Origin: Streptosporangiaceae bacterium | GTDB taxonomy: Bacteria; Actinomycetota; Actinomycetes; Streptosporangiales; Streptosporangiaceae | DNA: 7,499 nucleotides | NCBI GenBank assembly: GCA_030045215.1 | Contig: JASIBJ010000637.1 | Location: forward strand, 1-7,499 | Reading direction: 5' to 3' | Shown here: positions 1-6,076 of the stretch, in pieces | How the letters are laid out: every line of letters starts with the position of its first letter | Numbering within the stretch: the first letter of the stretch is position 1 | The notes under the pieces: generated by a model | The model's input: only the letters and a program-made list of their open reading frames with translations | Databases searched by the model: none | Told to the model about the DNA's origin: nothing | Translations under genes and position numbers: made by a program

Positions 1-186
1 GCTGACGAGCCCGCACTCGGCGCACAGGGTCAGGCCGTACGAGGCGTTCTCGACGTTGCAGCCGGTCACGACCGTGCCCTCGCTGCCCTGCCCCGCCGCG
101 CCGACCCGCAGGCCCGAGTACGGCGCATAGGCCCGCGCGGCCGCGGCGGTGGCGGCGGCGCGCAGGGATGCCCAGTCGAAGTCCAT
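1..186 (-). CDS. cdd: Cytidine deaminase, N-terminal 62 codons (cut by window start)
   Basis: This is the start of a small zinc-dependent cytidine deaminase, a cytoplasmic enzyme that deaminates cytidine and deoxycytidine to uridine and deoxyuridine in pyrimidine salvage. The visible part contains the family's PYSGLRVGA segment (residues 22-30), the substrate-binding [11 protein letters not shown] segment (42-52; Asn44 and Glu46 correspond to the ribose-contacting pair) and the catalytic CAE motif. In that motif Cys55 is a zinc ligand and Glu57 the proton shuttle. The remaining zinc ligands (PCxxC) lie outside the window. The ATG at 186-184 is chosen because the family's N-terminus begins just there and no in-frame start lies close upstream. 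Its ribosome-binding sequence is weak (GGCGAG). It follows the second permease by 16 nt, so it is probably the next gene of the nucleoside-transport operon and acts on imported substrate. The identification is firm; only the C-terminal half is unseen. Confidence 0.93.
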   Translation of the reverse strand, partial: MDFDWASLRAAATAAAARAYAPYSGLRVGAAGQGSEGTVVTGCNVENASYGLTLCAECGLVS

Positions 187-190
187 CTCG

Positions 191-207
191 CCGGCCGCCC
201 GGTCATG
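191..207. repeat. 17-bp copy of the palindrome half found at 4580-4596
   Basis: This exact 17-bp match to the left arm of the 4581-4608 palindrome overlaps the last two codons of the second permease and the spacer before cytidine deaminase. The other palindrome arm is missing here, so no equivalent hairpin forms. Confidence 0.4.
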
Positions 208-1468
208 CCTTGACGTACGGCTGGCCGTCGGCCTTGGGCGCCCGGACCTTGCCGACCAGGCCGGCCACCGCGATGATCGTGGCCACGTACGGGGCCATGT
301 TCATGATCGGCGCCGGCAGCACCGGGTTCACCGTGGGCAGCACCAGCGCCAGCTCCAGGCAGAAGCCGAACAGCAGCGCGGCGGCCAGCGAGCCCAGCGG
401 CGTCCACCGGCCGAAGATGAGCGCCGCCAGCGCGATGTAGCCGAATCCGGAGCTCATGTCCGGGCTGAAGCTGCCGACCGAGCCGACCGTCAGGAACGCG
501 CCGCCGATGCCGGCGACCAGCCCGCCGAGGATGACGTTGCGGTAGCGGGTCCACAGCACCGGGATGCCGACGGTGTCGGCCGCGGTCGGGTGCTCGCCGA
601 CGGCCCGGACCCGCAGGCCCCACCGGCTGCTGAACATGGCGATCTGGATCACGATGATCGCGGCGTAGGTGATGTAGAGGAAGACGTTCGAGTCGAAGAA
701 GATCGGCCCGATCACCGGGATCTGCGCCAGCCCCGGGATCTTGAGGGTGGCAAAGGTGTTCCCGGTGTTGTAGCTCGGGTTCGTCGACATCAGCCGGTCG
801 AAGAAGTAGTCGGTCATCCCGAGCGCGAGCACATTCAGCACGACCCCCAGGATGATCTGGTCCATCAGGAACGTGATCGCGAACACCGCCAGCAGCAGGC
901 CGACCAGGCCGCCGGTCAGGGATCCGGCGACCAGCCCGGCCCACACGCCGCCGAAGGCGCTGGCGACGATCGCGGCGCTGAACGCGCCGAATAGCAGCTG
1001 GCCCTCGATCGCGATGTTGATCACGCCGGACCGCTCGCACAGGCAGCCGGACAGCGCGCCCAGGATCAGCGGGATCGAGGCGACCCAGGTGCCCTGCATG
1101 ATGATGATCACGTTGAGCGGTATGGCGCCGGCGTCGGCCCAGCACAGCAGGGCCAGCAGGAAGAACAGCAGCACGGCAGCGATCGCGATCCGCTTGCCCC
1201 GCTGGCTGAACGGCACGGTGGCCCTGGCAACGCCGAGCCCGAGGCACAGCGCGCCCAGCACGTAGCATGCCGGCGCCGCGGGCACCCGGATGACCGGGAT
1301 CTTGATTCCGAGTCCCGACTGGGACAGCGCGAAGCCCGCGTCCCCGGCGTGCGCGAGCATGCCAAACACGAAGATATTGATCAGGCCGAGCACGGCGAAA
1401 GTGATCGCCGCCACGTGCCGGCGTTCCGTGATGAGCGGCGCGCGTACCGCAGCAGCGAGCGTGGTCAC
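203..1468 (-). CDS. nupQ: Nucleoside ABC transporter permease, NupQ type
   Basis: This is an integral membrane permease of the BPD_transp_2 family, the second channel subunit of a BMP-type nucleoside importer. Seen in the protein: hydrophobic segments throughout, the family signature [19 protein letters not shown] (residues 145-163), a conserved [11 protein letters not shown] stretch (202-212), [15 protein letters not shown] (288-302) facing the ATPase, and [18 protein letters not shown] (342-359). It is 421 residues, longer than the roughly 310-320-residue Bacillus homologue. The extra length is an N-terminal block (about residues 1-115) with additional hydrophobic segments. The reading frame is open far upstream, so the start must be chosen. 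GTG 1468-1466 forms a GTGA overlap with the preceding permease stop and has GAAGGG 9 nt upstream. The alternative ATG at 1477 has that GAAGGG directly against it and would have no spacer. Translational coupling to the upstream permease is therefore likely. The function is inferred from family and operon context. Confidence 0.93.
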   Translation of the reverse strand: MTTLAAAVRAPLITERRHVAAITFAVLGLINIFVFGMLAHAGDAGFALSQSGLGIKIPVIRVPAAPACYVLGALCLGLGVARATVPFSQRGKRIAIAAVLLFFLLALLCWADAGAIPLNVIIIMQGTWVASIPLILGALSGCLCERSGVINIAIEGQLLFGAFSAAIVASAFGGVWAGLVAGSLTGGLVGLLLAVFAITFLMDQIILGVVLNVLALGMTDYFFDRLMSTNPSYNTGNTFATLKIPGLAQIPVIGPIFFDSNVFLYITYAAIIVIQIAMFSSRWGLRVRAVGEHPTAADTVGIPVLWTRYRNVILGGLVAGIGGAFLTVGSVGSFSPDMSSGFGYIALAALIFGRWTPLGSLAAALLFGFCLELALVLPTVNPVLPAPIMNMAPYVATIIAVAGLVGKVRAPKADGQPYVKA

Positions 1469-2799
1469 CCGTTCCATCCCTTCGCGACGGCCTCCATGCC
1501 GGCCCCCGAGGTGGACCGCAACCGGAACACGGCCCTGATCAGCGCGGGTGCGGCCACGAACAGCACGATGAGTCCCTCGAGCACCTGGACGATGTCGGCC
1601 GGGACCTGGCCGAGCGTGGCCGCCTCCACGTACGTTCCGCCGACGTGCAAGGCGCCGAACAGCAACCCGGCCCAGATCACTCCGATCGGCCTGGCCCGCC
1701 CGAGCAACGCGACCGTGATGCCGTCGGGCCCGTAGGTGCCGTAACTGTTGAACGTGAGCTGCGTGTTGGTGCCAAGGACCACGCCCGCCGCCGACAGCCC
1801 GGCCAGGCCGCCGGCCAGGAGCATCACCAGGATCCAGGACCGTTCCACGTTGATGCCGGCCGTGCGGGCCGCGCTTGCGCTGGCGCCGACCGTGCGGAAC
1901 TGGAAGCCGGTGGTCGTCCGTGACAGCAGCCACGCGCAAGCGAGCGCGGCCGCCACGGCGATGAGGAAGCCGATCCCGACCTGTGGCGGCGGCCCGCCGA
2001 CGTGGGCCAGGTTGGCGTCGTTCGCGACGAACGGCGCGATCTCGTTAGTCTGACCTGGCTGCTGAAGCATCGCCGGGTGCGACAACAGGTAGGACAGCAG
2101 GTCGTACATGACGTAGTTCAGCATGATCGTGACGATGACCTCGTGGGCGCCCGTTCTGGCCTTGAGCAGGCCGACGAACCAGCCGATCACCGCGCCGCCG
2201 ACGAAGCCGCCGACCACGCAGACGACGACGTGGATCACCGGCGGCAGGCTGACGCCGAATCCGAGCCAGGTCGCCACGACTGCGCCGCCGACCCACTGCC
2301 CGGCGGCGCCGATATTGAACAGCCCGCACCGGAACGCGATCGCCACCGACAGTCCGGTCAGGATCAGCGGCGTGGCCTGGGCGCAGGTCGACGACAGCGG
2401 ATAGAAGATCGCCGCGATCGAGCCGCCGTGGACGGCCGCGCTCACCGTGGACGGGTTCAGGATGGCGCCCTCGAACATCTGCGAGTAAGCGAACGACAAC
2501 GAGTCCCAGGTCTGCCCGAGCGTGTAACCGGGATCCACGAACAGCGAGCTCCAGGCGCGGGTGACGACCGGATCGCTGAAGACGATCAGCACCCCGCCGA
2601 CCACGAGGGCCAGGAAGATCGCCAGGATCGTCACCACGGCCGAGCTACCCTGCGTAACGGCCTGGATCAGTACGCCGACGGTAAGCCATGCCCGCGGCCG
2701 GCGCGGGCCAGCGGACTCGCCCGGCGCGCCGGGCTCGGCCGGGACCCCTTCGGTTGCGGCCGACGCCGGGTCGGGCCCGGTCGCCGGGATGTCACTCAC
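1465..2799 (-). CDS. nupP: Nucleoside ABC transporter permease, NupP type
   Basis: This is the first of two membrane permeases (BPD_transp_2 family, 444 residues) that together form the nucleoside channel. Family landmarks: GLFNIGAAGQWVGGA (159-173), HEVIVTIMLNYVMYDL (219-234), TVGASASAARTAGINVER (303-320), and GRARPIGVIWAGLLFGALH (367-385). Residues 1-37 are a Pro/Ala/Gly/Glu-rich, probably disordered cytoplasmic extension before the first membrane segment (about 52-74). In the FNIG motif the residue often seen as Glu is Ala166, a common variation in paired permeases. The start is GTG 2799-2797, because an in-frame TAG (2805-2803) closes the frame upstream. GGTGG lies about 6 nt before it. 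The stop overlaps the next permease's GTG by 4 nt. Between this gene and the ATPase there is an unusual 97-nt gap, which a small ORF could cover. Confidence 0.93.
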   Translation of the reverse strand: MSDIPATGPDPASAATEGVPAEPGAPGESAGPRRPRAWLTVGVLIQAVTQGSSAVVTILAIFLALVVGGVLIVFSDPVVTRAWSSLFVDPGYTLGQTWDSLSFAYSQMFEGAILNPSTVSAAVHGGSIAAIFYPLSSTCAQATPLILTGLSVAIAFRCGLFNIGAAGQWVGGAVVATWLGFGVSLPPVIHVVVCVVGGFVGGAVIGWFVGLLKARTGAHEVIVTIMLNYVMYDLLSYLLSHPAMLQQPGQTNEIAPFVANDANLAHVGGPPPQVGIGFLIAVAAALACAWLLSRTTTGFQFRTVGASASAARTAGINVERSWILVMLLAGGLAGLSAAGVVLGTNTQLTFNSYGTYGPDGITVALLGRARPIGVIWAGLLFGALHVGGTYVEAATLGQVPADIVQVLEGLIVLFVAAPALIRAVFRLRSTSGAGMEAVAKGWNG

Positions 2800-2903
2800 G
2801 CTCTACCACCCGCTCGCCACCGGGGTGCCTCCAGGCGCCGCCTTCCCTCGTCGCCCGTCCATCGCTCCGGAGGCATGGCACCACCGCGCCCCGGCTCGCT
2901 CAC
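2796..2903 (-). CDS. Possible 35-aa small ORF linking ATPase and permease (translational relay or small protein)
   Basis: This short reading frame starts at GTG 2903-2901 (beginning MSEPGRGG) and ends at TGA 2798-2796. Its start overlaps the ATPase stop as GTGA (2903-2900). Its stop overlaps the permease GTG start as GTGA (2799-2796). A strong Shine-Dalgarno sequence, GAGGAG at 2917-2912, lies 8 nt upstream within the last ATPase codons. The predicted peptide is rich in Arg, Gly and Pro, with no membrane segment and no motif I recognise. Only about 25 of 35 codons end in G or C and several are rare in GC-rich genomes (AGA, AGG, CGA), which argues against a conserved protein. The geometry suggests it might carry ribosomes across the ATPase-permease gap and so couple their translation. 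It could also be chance, since stop-free short frames are common at this GC content. Confidence 0.35.
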   Translation of the reverse strand: MSEPGRGGAMPPERWTGDEGRRRLEAPRWRAGGRA

Positions 2904-4552
2904 GCTTCACGCTCCTCGGTTGGCGGATCGGCCTGCCCGGCCAACGCCTGGGGCAGCTCCAGAGCCTCGTCCGCGTCGAGCCGGTGCAGCTCGGCGCCGT
3001 CGGCCGCCTGCCCGTCGGCGCCGGCTCCGGCCATCAGCAGGCCAAGTTCCTGCTCGGGGACGTCCGGCGCGCGAACGCCGACGATCTTGCCTTCGTACAT
3101 GACCGCGATCCGGTCGGACAAGGCGTAGATCTCGTCCAGCTCGGACGAGACAATCACCACCGCGACCCCCTGGTCGCGCTGCTTGACGATTTCGGAGTGC
3201 ACGAACTCGATTGAGCCGACGTCCAGTCCGCGGGTCGGCTGGCTGGCCAGCAGGAGCTTATTCGGCCGACTCAGCTCCCTGGCGACGACGACTTTCTGCT
3301 GGTTGCCGCCGGAGAGCGTCCCGGCCCTGGTCATCACCGACGAGGTCCGGACGTCATACTCTTCGACCAGGTGCAGCGCCGACTTCCTGACGGCAGCAGG
3401 ATCCATTGCGAGGCGGCGGGCGTAGGGCGGCCGGTCGTAGACATCAAGGATCAGGTTGTCCGCGACCGGGAAGGCACCCACCAAGCCGTCTTCCTGGCGG
3501 TCCTCCGGGATGTAGCCGATGCCCGCCCGGAGCCGCTCGTGGGTACTCGCGCCGCCGATCTCGGCGCCGCCTAGCACCACTGACCCGGTTGAGGGACGCA
3601 GCCCCATCAGCGCCTCGCACAGCTCTGTCTGCCCGTTGCCCTGCACGCCCGCGATCCCGAGGATCTCGCCGCCGTGCACCTCGAAGGAGACCGAGTCGAC
3701 CGCCAGACCGCCATGCTCGGCCGGCACGCTGAGGTCGCGGACGTCGAGCACGACGCCGACCGGCCTGGCCGCCTCCTTGCTGACCCGCAGCTGCACCGAC
3801 CGGCCGACCATGAGCGCGGCCAGCTCGGCATCGCTGGTGGACGGCGGGCGCTCGGCCACCACCTTGCCGCGGCGGATCACGGTGATGTTGTCGGCGATGG
3901 CCTGGACCTCGCGCAGCTTGTGCGAGATGAAGATGATCGACCGGCCGCTCTCCCGGAGCTGGCGCATGATGTGGAACAGATCCTCGGTTTCGCCCGGGGT
4001 CAGCACCGCCGTCGGCTCGTCCAGCACCAGGACGCTCGCATCCCGGAGCAGGGCCTTGATGATCTCGACCCGCTGCTGCACGCCGACCGGCAGGTCCTCG
4101 ACGTAGGCGTCAGGATCGACCCGCAGCCCGAAGCGCTCCGACAGCTCACGCACGGACGTACGGGCCCGGCGCCGGTCCAGCAGGCCGAGCGAGGGCAGGC
4201 TGACCTGACGGCTTCCCAGCCTCAGAGTGAGCCGGTGCACCGGCTCCTCACCGAGCGTCACGTTCTCGGCCACGGTGAACACCGGCACCAGCATGAAGTG
4301 CTGGTGCACCATGCCGATCCCCGCGCTGATCGCGTCCTTCGGCGACCGGATCCGTACCGGCTGGTCGTCGATGAGGATCTCGCCCTCGTCCGGCTGGTAC
4401 AGCCCGTACAGCACATTCATGAGGGTGGTCTTGCCGGCGCCGTTCTCGCCCAGCAGCGCTCGGATCTCGCCCGGCTGTACGACCAGGTCGATGTGATCGT
4501 TGGCGACGAGACTGCCGAATTGCTTGGTGATACCGCGCAGTTCAAGCTTCAC
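2900..4552 (-). CDS. nupO: Nucleoside ABC transporter ATPase, NupO type (two ABC domains)
   Basis: This is the cytoplasmic energising subunit of the importer, 550 residues with two fused ABC domains. Domain 1 is canonical: Walker A GENGAGKT (35-42), Q-loop Gln84, signature LPVGVQQRVEI (154-164), Walker B VLVLDEP (174-180) and switch His211. Domain 2 keeps an intact signature, LSGGNQQKV (413-421). Its Walker A is degenerate (GVQGNGQT, 302-309, Lys replaced by Gln) and its Walker B reads LLLASQP (433-439), lacking Asp and Glu. This asymmetry is usual for this family and implies one competent and one degenerate ATP site. There is an apparent short insertion around residues 104-124 before the LLDRRRA segment. 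An acidic, Ala/Gly-rich tail of about 40 residues follows the usual LMAG end. GTG 4552 is chosen because GGAGA lies 6 nt upstream and the protein starts with the expected MKLELRGITKQFG. A GTGA overlap joins its stop to the small ORF. Confidence 0.95.
   Translation of the reverse strand: MKLELRGITKQFGSLVANDHIDLVVQPGEIRALLGENGAGKTTLMNVLYGLYQPDEGEILIDDQPVRIRSPKDAISAGIGMVHQHFMLVPVFTVAENVTLGEEPVHRLTLRLGSRQVSLPSLGLLDRRRARTSVRELSERFGLRVDPDAYVEDLPVGVQQRVEIIKALLRDASVLVLDEPTAVLTPGETEDLFHIMRQLRESGRSIIFISHKLREVQAIADNITVIRRGKVVAERPPSTSDAELAALMVGRSVQLRVSKEAARPVGVVLDVRDLSVPAEHGGLAVDSVSFEVHGGEILGIAGVQGNGQTELCEALMGLRPSTGSVVLGGAEIGGASTHERLRAGIGYIPEDRQEDGLVGAFPVADNLILDVYDRPPYARRLAMDPAAVRKSALHLVEEYDVRTSSVMTRAGTLSGGNQQKVVVARELSRPNKLLLASQPTRGLDVGSIEFVHSEIVKQRDQGVAVVIVSSELDEIYALSDRIAVMYEGKIVGVRAPDVPEQELGLLMAGAGADGQAADGAELHRLDADEALELPQALAGQADPPTEEREA
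2912..2917 (-). promoter_or_regulatory. Shine-Dalgarno sequence inside the ATPase 3' end
   Basis: GAGGAG on the minus strand encodes two Glu codons near the ATPase C-terminus and lies 8 nt before the GTG at 2903. Its strength and spacing are ideal for initiating the small ORF that overlaps the ATPase stop. It is about 110 nt from the permease start, so it cannot serve that gene directly. Confidence 0.4.
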
Positions 4553-4574
4553 CGGCCGTCTCCATATACACCCG

Positions 4575-4614
4575 GCCGTCCGGCCGCCCGGTCATGACCG
4601 GGCGGCCGAACGGC
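4575..4614 (-). terminator. 40-bp near-perfect inverted repeat, likely attenuator or mRNA-stabilising hairpin
   Basis: Positions 4581-4608 are a perfect 28-bp palindrome centred on TCATGA. After one mismatch, 5 more pairs (4575-4579 with 4610-4614) extend it to 40 bp. It lies between the stop of the binding-protein gene and the start of the ATPase gene, in the transcribed strand of the operon. No U-tract follows in the direction of transcription, so it is not a classical complete terminator. The usual role for such a hairpin in binding-protein transporter operons is partial termination, or protection of the upstream mRNA from 3' exonucleases. Either gives more binding protein than membrane components. 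A protein-binding operator is the alternative. The structure is certain and the role is inferred. Confidence 0.65.
4580..4596. repeat. 17-bp sequence also present at 191-207
   Basis: The left half of the long palindrome, CCGGCCGCCCGGTCATG, recurs exactly at 191-207, where it spans the stop codon of the second permease and the gap to cytidine deaminase. Both copies are in the same orientation at gene ends of the same operon. It may be a dispersed intergenic motif or a coincidence in GC-rich DNA. Confidence 0.4.
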
Positions 4615-4647
4615 TCTATTCCGACGTCTGCGAACGAGAGATCAGGA

Positions 4648-5766
4648 TCAGACCGGGCTCCTCGTGGCCGGGCTGATCTTCCCGCTTTCGATCTCCGACT
4701 CCAGCGTCAAGATCTCAGCCTTCAGCGAAGGCGGGACCTGCGACGCGAGGTCGTGGTACGGGGTCAGCACGGCGCCGCCGTTGGCCAGCGTCCCGATGTA
4801 GGTGTTACCAGCGACCCAGGTGCCGTTGGCGGCCGACAGGACCGCGGTCTTCACCGCCGCGACGATGCCCTTGGTCACGCTGGTGAGCATGTACTTGCAG
4901 TACTGCGCGGCGCTGACGCAGCCGTCGGTGTCGACCCACTCCATCAGCACGTGCTTGCCGGACGCGTCCGCGGTCTGGATGGCCTTCGCCGTGCCCAGGC
5001 CAACGCCGCCGGCCACCGGGAAGATGATGTCAGCGCCCTCGCCGATGAACTGGTTGGTCAGCGCCTCGCCGGCCCCGAGGTCGGTGAAGTTGCCGATGAA
5101 GCTGCCCTTCTGGGTCTTCTCACTCCAGCCGAGCACCGTGACGTGGGTGTGGTGCTGGGTGTTGTAGTACTGGACGCCATCCCAGAAGCCGTCCTCGTAG
5201 ATGGTGACCGTCCCGAAGTCCTCACCGCCGTAGGTCGCGACGACGCCCGTCTTGGTCATGCCGGCTGCGAGGTAGCCGCCGAGGAAGCCGTCCTGAACGG
5301 TGTTGAAGACCAGCTGGTCGATGTTGGGTTCCTTCGGGGTGGGCAGGCACTCCGACACGTACGAGCAGTCGACGATCGCGAACTTCTGGTTCGGGTTCGC
5401 CTTGGCCGCCGCCTCGGTTGCATCCGCCATCAGGAAGCCGACGGTGACGATGATCCCGCAATGACGGCCGACGAACGTGCTGATGTTGGAGGCGTAGTCC
5501 GCCGAGGTCGTGGACGGCAGGTACGTCACCGTGATCTTGGACGGGTCGGTCGCCTCCGCGGCCTGCATGCCCTCCCACGAGGACTGGTTAAACGACTTGT
5601 CGTCGATACCGCCGGTGTCGGTGACCATGCAGCCCAGGAACTTGGCGCTAGTCGTCGAAGTCTTCGTCGAGCTGCTCGACGAAGGACTCGTCGGCGCGCT
5701 ACTGCATGCCGCCGCCAGCAGAGCGACCGCGCTCACTGCGACGACGGCCCTCAATATGCCTCTCAC
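4648..5766 (-). CDS. bmpA: BMP/PnrA-family nucleoside-binding lipoprotein
   Basis: This is the extracytoplasmic substrate-binding subunit of the importer, 372 residues. The N-terminus has an Arg-containing start, a hydrophobic stretch (8-20) and a LAAAC lipobox with lipidated Cys21, followed by a Ser/Thr-rich linker to about residue 40. The binding domain begins with the family hallmark TDTGGIDDKSFNQ (49-61). Asp50, Phe59 and Asn60 have the same spacing as Asp27, Phe36 and Asn37, which I recall as ligand residues of Treponema PnrA. Other landmarks are FPVAGGVG (249-256), WVDTDG (277-282) and LTSVTKG (294-300). Six further cysteines (46, 103, 134, 140, 283, 290) could form three disulphides. 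GTG 5766 is chosen because AGGAGG (5777-5772) lies 5 nt upstream and the signal peptide starts there. It is first in the operon. A purine or pyrimidine nucleoside ligand is inferred from family and from the cytidine deaminase gene downstream. Confidence 0.93.
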   Translation of the reverse strand: MRGILRAVVAVSAVALLAAACSSAPTSPSSSSSTKTSTTSAKFLGCMVTDTGGIDDKSFNQSSWEGMQAAEATDPSKITVTYLPSTTSADYASNISTFVGRHCGIIVTVGFLMADATEAAAKANPNQKFAIVDCSYVSECLPTPKEPNIDQLVFNTVQDGFLGGYLAAGMTKTGVVATYGGEDFGTVTIYEDGFWDGVQYYNTQHHTHVTVLGWSEKTQKGSFIGNFTDLGAGEALTNQFIGEGADIIFPVAGGVGLGTAKAIQTADASGKHVLMEWVDTDGCVSAAQYCKYMLTSVTKGIVAAVKTAVLSAANGTWVAGNTYIGTLANGGAVLTPYHDLASQVPPSLKAEILTLESEIESGKISPATRSPV

Positions 5767-5783
5767 GGATACCTCCTCTGCGG

Positions 5784-5801
5784 GGGCGGCCAGAGCCGCC
5801 C
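5784..5801 (-). promoter_or_regulatory. Hairpin just upstream of the binding-protein Shine-Dalgarno
   Basis: A perfect 7-bp GC stem (GGGCGGC/GCCGCCC) closes a 4-nt loop (5791-5794), and its edge lies 6 nt upstream of the AGGAGG of the lipoprotein gene. It could influence translation initiation or mRNA stability. No regulatory ligand is evident. Confidence 0.35.
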
Positions 5802-5827
5802 GAAGGACCGCCGGCCTACGTGCGCAC

Positions 5828-5844
5828 GCCCCGCCGGCCGGGGC
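5828..5844 (-). promoter_or_regulatory. Second leader hairpin upstream of the nucleoside-transport operon
   Basis: A 6-bp perfect stem, GCCCCG/CGGGGC, closes a 5-nt loop. A weaker stem, TCCCGG/CCGGGA, lies further upstream in the leader. Together with the hairpin at 5784-5801 they suggest a structured 5' untranslated region. Short GC stems also arise readily by chance in this composition. Confidence 0.25.
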
Positions 5845-6040
5845 TCAAGCCGTCCCGGATCTCCCCCCCGGGATTGCCCGAAGGGTAGTCCTGGCGTCGC
5901 CGACGCGGAAGCTTCAATGAGAAGTCCGGACGTGGATGTTGCCGAATCGAGACCGTCTGGCCCTGTTGCTCCCGGTCAGCATGCTGATGGCCGCTCGTTT
6001 GCGGCTTGCCTGGGCCGCGTATGGGCCGTCGGGCGAGGCC

Positions 6041-6070
6041 TGGACGCGGCCCGATGCGCGCATCTACGGT
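6041..6070 (+). promoter_or_regulatory. Candidate promoter for a leaderless oxidoreductase mRNA
   Basis: TGGACG (6041-6046, 4 of 6 match to TTGACA), an 18-nt spacer and TACGGT (6065-6070, fitting TAnnnT) place the transcription start at about 6076-6078. This coincides with the GTG at 6077. A leaderless transcript would explain why that GTG lacks a properly spaced ribosome-binding site. The match is modest. Confidence 0.3.
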
Positions 6071-6076
6071 GAGGCG

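Larger units (their letters stand above)
5767..6076. other. Divergent intergenic region, 310 bp
   Basis: This stretch separates the start of the nucleoside-transport operon from the oppositely transcribed oxidoreductase gene, so both promoters should lie here or close by. On the minus strand I see no convincing sigma70-type pair. TACCCT at 5887-5882 fits a loose actinobacterial -10, but only a poor -35 (TTCCGC, 5910-5905) is in place. A 13-nt inverted repeat, GCGTCGCCGACGC (5894-5906), and a 10-bp palindrome, CGTGCGCACG (5819-5828), are present and could be protein sites. I recognise no riboswitch class. Frames that run through this region on either strand look like shadows of neighbouring genes. 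Confidence 0.6.

Noticed and set aside
66..206. Frame with an ATGA overlap on the second permease stop
   Set aside because: It reads out of frame with cytidine deaminase, whose motifs are unmistakable. It gives a Pro/Arg-rich peptide of 46 residues.
1469..1939. Upstream extension of the second permease to a start near 1939
   Set aside because: The extension lies entirely within the first permease gene in another frame and reads as Arg-rich noise. GTG 1468 has the overlap and Shine-Dalgarno spacing.
2828..2843. GGCGCC/GGCACC inverted repeat in the ATPase-permease spacer
   Set aside because: It has a mismatch in the middle of a 6-bp stem, too weak to call as a terminator.
4594..6072. Long plus-strand open frame antisense to the binding-protein gene
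   Set aside because: It is the complement of a strongly recognised lipoprotein gene. The translation is Arg/Asp/Val-rich with no family features, as expected for antisense frames in GC-rich DNA.
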